Shown here in pieces: positions 61,092 through 64,000 of a DNA stretch of 64,000 nt. The stretch covers positions 1 through 64,000 of the forward strand of contig JAEURZ010000013.1 in the NCBI GenBank assembly GCA_016788905.1, given 5' to 3'. The translations under genes and the position numbers were made by a program. Below the pieces are notes generated by a model that made no database searches, was not told the origin of the DNA, and saw only the letters and a list, made by a program, of their open reading frames with translations. Within the stretch, counting starts at the first letter, position 1, and each line of letters starts with the position of its first letter. This DNA is from Elusimicrobiota bacterium (lineage in GTDB: Bacteria > Elusimicrobiota > Elusimicrobia > FEN-1173).

Positions 61092-62129
61092 TTGAACCCG
61101 CTTAAAGCCATGAAAATCCCGAAAGTAACCCAATTTTTAATCTTTTTCATTGCCCTTGGGAGCACCTTTGTTTACTTTTCATTTTACACGAAGCGCCTCC
61201 ATTGGACAAAGGTGACAGAACATGCGGGGTGGGGCCAGCGAGATTCCGCAGGTGAAGTCGTTTTCAATAATAAAATGTGGATTATTGGTGGCTGGGACAG
61301 TTCTTTCACTCCAGGACTAAGGGATGTTTGGAATTCTCAAAATGGGTCGGAGTGGGAACAGATAAAGGCCACCGCCAGTTGGACCCACGGGGATTTATCA
61401 ACAACATTGGTATTCCAAAATAAAATATGGCTTATGGGGGGGTGGTCAGGGGGGAGGTTGCCAAACGCGTCGGCCTCGAACCAAGTGTGGTCTTCCTCTG
61501 ATGGAATCAAATGGAACTGTGTTAGCGGAAACGCCGAATGGTCGCCACGCTTTGGCGCAGCTGGGGTCGTCTTTAAAAATCGAATGTGGATGATGGGTGG
61601 GACGGGAAGATATTTCGATGGCGAAAAAAGCGATTTAAAAAATGATGTGTGGTTTTCTGAGGATGGAGAGCGATGGGTCTGCGCTACGAAACAAGCCCCA
61701 TGGGAGGGACGTGCTTTTCATTGTGCCTTAGTGTTCGACAATAAGATTTGGGTCATGGGGGGAGGAAATTATTTATCGGCATATGAGGCAAGAAACGATG
61801 TTTGGAATACCGAAGACGGATTTCACTGGAATAGAATCACGAAAGCCGCGAGATGGCCAGGCCGAATCTGGTTCTCTGCTGTTGAATACAGAGAGCGGAT
61901 GTGGATTCTTGGGGGGTGGTCGAATAATCCACTAAAGAATTGGAATGATGTTTGGTATTCTCGCGATGGTTCGAATTGGAAAAAACTCTCGACACCTTCC
62001 CTGTGGCCAGAGAGACATGAACAGTCCTGCCTCGTCTATGACGATAAAATTTGGGTGATGGGAGGAAACCAATACCCCTTAAAAAATGATGTGTGGTATC
62101 TTGAAATCCCTCAAGGAGAATTTAGATGA
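61092..62129 (+). CDS. Six-repeat kelch beta-propeller with N-terminal membrane anchor
   Basis: 345 residues from TTG 61092 (or ~339 from ATG 61110). An N-terminal hydrophobic helix (FLIFFIALGSTFVYFSFY) anchors or exports it. Then six kelch units of ~49 residues, each with V.F.NK.W..GG and W....DG..W marks: VVFNNKMWIIGGW, LVFQNKIWLMGGW, VVFKNRMWMMGGT, LVFDNKIWVMGGG, VEYRERMWILGGW, LVYDDKIWVMGGN. A six-bladed propeller is likely. No catalytic domain; function unknown. Upstream lacks a clear ribosome site. Confidence 0.88.
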   Translation: MNPLKAMKIPKVTQFLIFFIALGSTFVYFSFYTKRLHWTKVTEHAGWGQRDSAGEVVFNNKMWIIGGWDSSFTPGLRDVWNSQNGSEWEQIKATASWTHGDLSTTLVFQNKIWLMGGWSGGRLPNASASNQVWSSSDGIKWNCVSGNAEWSPRFGAAGVVFKNRMWMMGGTGRYFDGEKSDLKNDVWFSEDGERWVCATKQAPWEGRAFHCALVFDNKIWVMGGGNYLSAYEARNDVWNTEDGFHWNRITKAARWPGRIWFSAVEYRERMWILGGWSNNPLKNWNDVWYSRDGSNWKKLSTPSLWPERHEQSCLVYDDKIWVMGGNQYPLKNDVWYLEIPQGEFR

Positions 62130-62173
62130 TGGAAGCCATATTGCAGGCGAATAGGCTAACAGATTTTCCTCAT

Positions 62174-62929
62174 TCAGCGGTCCCACCTTGCGCTATTCCT
62201 AGTTATTTTAAATACAAAGATAAAGAGGCGGAGCATACGACCGGCTCGTCGAGGTTCTTGAAAAAGGCGGAAGAGCCATTCAAAACCGGCGGCGCGCATC
62301 CACCGGGGAGCGCGGTGAAGGCGCCCGGAGAGAACATCAAAACTCCCCCCCACGCCCATCACAACTTTGGCTCCGAGCCCATTCAAATTGGTGTGAATCC
62401 AACCGTCTTGGAAGGGGGTGGAAAGGGCAACAAACAAGAGGTCTGATTTGGACTTGGCAATTTGTTGGATAACCGTTTCCTCATTTTTTCGATTAAAATA
62501 CCCGTGGTGGACGCCGGAGACGCTAAGTCCGGTGTGTCGATTGGCCAAAACTTTGGCCGCCGATTCGGCGACCCCCGGGGCGGCGCCCAGGAAGAAAACG
62601 CGCCATCCCCGTTCCGCGGCTTGGGCACAAAGGGTTTCGAGCAAGTCGATGCCGGATATTTTTGTCAAACGCCGACCCTTAAGCAGGGCGGCCCCAATAA
62701 CACCGACAGAATCCGGGACAACCAGATCCGCGGATCGAAACGCCGCGAGAAGAGCGGGATCCTTCTCCGCGGCCATGATCATGAGCGGATTCGCTGTGAT
62801 AATCTGATGGACTTCGTCGCTTTCCACATAAACCTTAACCCGCTCAATCACCTCTTTTTCTGTCAGTGTGTCGACAGATATTCCCGCAATGGGGACGCGA
62901 ACAGACACAGGAGATGATCTCATACGCAT
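62174..62929 (-). CDS. WecG/TagA/CpsF-family glycosyltransferase
   Basis: About 251 residues from ATG 62929 (62923 also possible; neither has a strong ribosome site, and the frame stays open to 63049). VRVPIAGISVDTLTEKEVIE, IITANPLMIMAAEKDPALLA, VVPDSVGVIGAALLKGRRLT, RVFFLGAAPGVAESAAKVLA, FVALSTPFQDGWIH, VVMGVGGSFDVLSGRLHRAP, EWLFRLFQEPRR. Family members add ManNAc(A) or similar to lipid-linked GlcNAc, early in glycan synthesis. It is outside operons A-C, 110 bases downstream of smc. Confidence 0.92.
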   Translation of the reverse strand: MRMRSSPVSVRVPIAGISVDTLTEKEVIERVKVYVESDEVHQIITANPLMIMAAEKDPALLAAFRSADLVVPDSVGVIGAALLKGRRLTKISGIDLLETLCAQAAERGWRVFFLGAAPGVAESAAKVLANRHTGLSVSGVHHGYFNRKNEETVIQQIAKSKSDLLFVALSTPFQDGWIHTNLNGLGAKVVMGVGGSFDVLSGRLHRAPRWMRAAGFEWLFRLFQEPRRAGRMLRLFIFVFKITRNSARWDR

Positions 62930-63101
62930 TGGATCCGGTCGATGATTTCCGAAAAGGAAGGGCAAGACCAGAGCGTCAAAAAGGGATGGGGGAATAACAA
63001 CCCTTGATTTCGTGGAAAAACCTGGGGAAGGCTGTGTATCGATCTCCAAACGGATTTAGTTAAACGAATCAAATAGAGGTCGATTTTTCTAAAAGAAATC
63101 A

Positions 63102-63134
63102 CATTGTTTTGCATAGAATGTCCACAAAACAATG
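63102..63134. promoter_or_regulatory. 10-bp perfect inverted repeat between smc and wecG-like gene
   Basis: CATTGTTTTG (63102-63111) and CAAAACAATG (63125-63134) are exact complements with a 13-base loop. TGCATAG at 63110 and CTATGCA at 63140 add a second, nested inversion. Downstream of smc there is no long T run, so it may be an operator or weak terminator. Confidence 0.5.
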
Positions 63135-63158
63135 ACATACTATGCAAAAATCCTAGTA

Positions 63159-64000
63159 TTAGTCCTTTTCGGTACCAGAAAGAACAGACTCGGGGCTTCG
63201 GGTGGGGGCACGGTTTTCCAGAGTTTTTAGACGTGCGGAAAGAATGCGGGAGACGCCCTGGACCTCCATCGTGACCCCGTACAGTGTGTCGGCGGTTTCC
63301 ATGGAACGCTTGTTGTGGGTGATCATGATGAATTGGGACTGATCAGTGAAAGCCTTGATCAGGGTAATAAAGCGAGTCACGTTGGCTTCGTCTAAGGGCG
63401 CGTCGACTTCGTCCAACACGGCAAAGGGCGCGGGCCGAACCATAAAGAACGCAAAAAGGAGCGCCACCGCCGTAAGCGCTTTTTCGCCGCCGGAAAGGAG
63501 CGTGATGTTCATGAGCTTTTTCCCTGGCGGCTGGGCAAAAATATCAACGCCTGCATTGAGAATGTCCGCCTCATCGGTCAGCCGAACATCAGCTTCCCCG
63601 CCGGGGAAGAGCTGACCATAGATGTCCTTAAAGTTTTCCCGAACTTTATCAAACGTTTCTTTAAAGTTCTGACGGGTGGAAGCGTTAATTTTCTGGACGG
63701 TGCTCAGCAAATCCTCTTTGGCTTTTACGAGGTCCTGCTGTTGAGAAAGGAGGAAATTATAGCGCTCTTCTAATTGGGCGTGCTCTTCTGGTGCCGCCAG
63801 GTTCACGGGCCCAAGTCCTTCCACTCGTCGACGCAGTTTCTCTAATTCAGCTTGAGCCACAGCCTCCGTTGGAATGGGATGGGCTTCCCGCGCCTCGGCC
63901 AAAGTGAGGGTGTATTTGTCTTTCAGGTGTGTTTCCACGGACTCTCGACGAAATTCCGCGTGGCTGTGCTGAAGTTTTTTCTCGTGCAATTGATTTTGCA
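63159..64000 (-). CDS. smc: Chromosome segregation ATPase SMC, C-terminal part
   Basis: Partial: about 280 residues of the C-terminus; the frame stays open through position 64000. LRRRVEGLGPVNLAAPEEH and coiled coil (LVKAKEDLLSTVQKINASTR) lead to the head: MNITLLSGGEKALTAVALLF (signature motif), FAVLDEVDAPLDEANVTRF (Walker B, D-loop), FIMITHNKRSMETADTLYGV. It dimerises with its N-terminal half and ScpAB to compact the chromosome. The N-terminal ~900 residues are outside the window. Confidence 0.97.
   Translation of the reverse strand, partial: QNQLHEKKLQHSHAEFRRESVETHLKDKYTLTLAEAREAHPIPTEAVAQAELEKLRRRVEGLGPVNLAAPEEHAQLEERYNFLLSQQQDLVKAKEDLLSTVQKINASTRQNFKETFDKVRENFKDIYGQLFPGGEADVRLTDEADILNAGVDIFAQPPGKKLMNITLLSGGEKALTAVALLFAFFMVRPAPFAVLDEVDAPLDEANVTRFITLIKAFTDQSQFIMITHNKRSMETADTLYGVTMEVQGVSRILSARLKTLENRAPTRSPESVLSGTEKD

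Noticed and set aside
62126-62446. Open frame of 106 codons following the kelch gene on the plus strand
   Set aside because: Overlaps almost entirely with the well-supported WecG-like gene on the minus strand; translation has no recognisable features.

Overview
The window is bacterial chromosome from a Gram-negative organism. It carries an LptF/LptG lipopolysaccharide exporter pair, a very large SprA-like outer-membrane protein, a PorV-like barrel, lipoproteins, and long lipid-linked glycan operons. The SprA-like protein, the PorV-like protein and an M6 protease with a FlgD-Ig-type C-terminal domain suggest a lineage of, or near, the FCB group, or Elusimicrobiota. That placement is inference; there is no rRNA gene here to anchor it.

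Positions 1 to about 11,806 are the right-hand part of an integrated phage or phage-like element whose left end lies outside the window. A leftward, tightly coupled early operon (8967 down to 66) starts at a strong promoter (TTGACT-17-TATACT) and encodes small regulators, a Lar-like zinc ribbon, a YqaJ exonuclease and RecT recombination pair, a VRR-NUC nuclease, an O-like initiator with candidate origin repeats inside it, and a DnaC-like helicase loader. Many small proteins follow, then a 497-aa protein with a degenerate kinase-like signature. To the right lie a ribbon-helix-helix gene, a single-domain response regulator, a lipoprotein, an unknown gene and a tyrosine integrase. The integrase stop codon falls in the anticodon loop of a tRNA-Leu(GAG) 3' fragment, the attachment site.

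Positions 11,788 to 26,867 are core chromosome: comF, the sprA-like gene, divergent lptF and lptG, the M6 protease, the PorV-like gene with a TPR lipoprotein, and an ahcY-metK operon with clear promoter and terminator.

Positions 26,925 to 63,049 are a surface-glycan locus in three operons. Leftward operon A (41,256 to 26,925) holds a Wzz-type chain-length protein, a WbpM-type dehydratase, a WaaL-type ligase, a GT4, a polyprenyl-phosphate sugar-1-phosphate transferase, a split ThDP-dependent E1 pair, a DegT aminotransferase, a methyltransferase broken at a G8 tract, a WbpA-type dehydrogenase, an epimerase, GmhB and a nucleotidyltransferase. Rightward operon B (41,454 to 47,234) holds an epimerase, a GT2, a fused glutaminase/PP-loop amidotransferase, an acyltransferase and a flippase. 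Leftward operon C (60,789 to 47,215) holds a GT4, a flippase, a polymerase, WbpG/HisH/HisF-type amidotransferase genes, a methyltransferase, a WbpI-type epimerase, a fused WbpB-WbpD enzyme, a WbpE-type aminotransferase and a LamG membrane protein. With the WbpA-type enzyme of operon A, operon C can account for a UDP-ManNAc3NAcA-type sugar and its acetamidino form. By eye, 41 to 61 kb is AT-richer than 12 to 41 kb, suggesting separate acquisition.

The right edge holds a six-repeat kelch protein, a WecG/TagA glycosyltransferase and the 3' end of smc. I saw no CRISPR array, rRNA gene, complete tRNA gene or insertion sequence.
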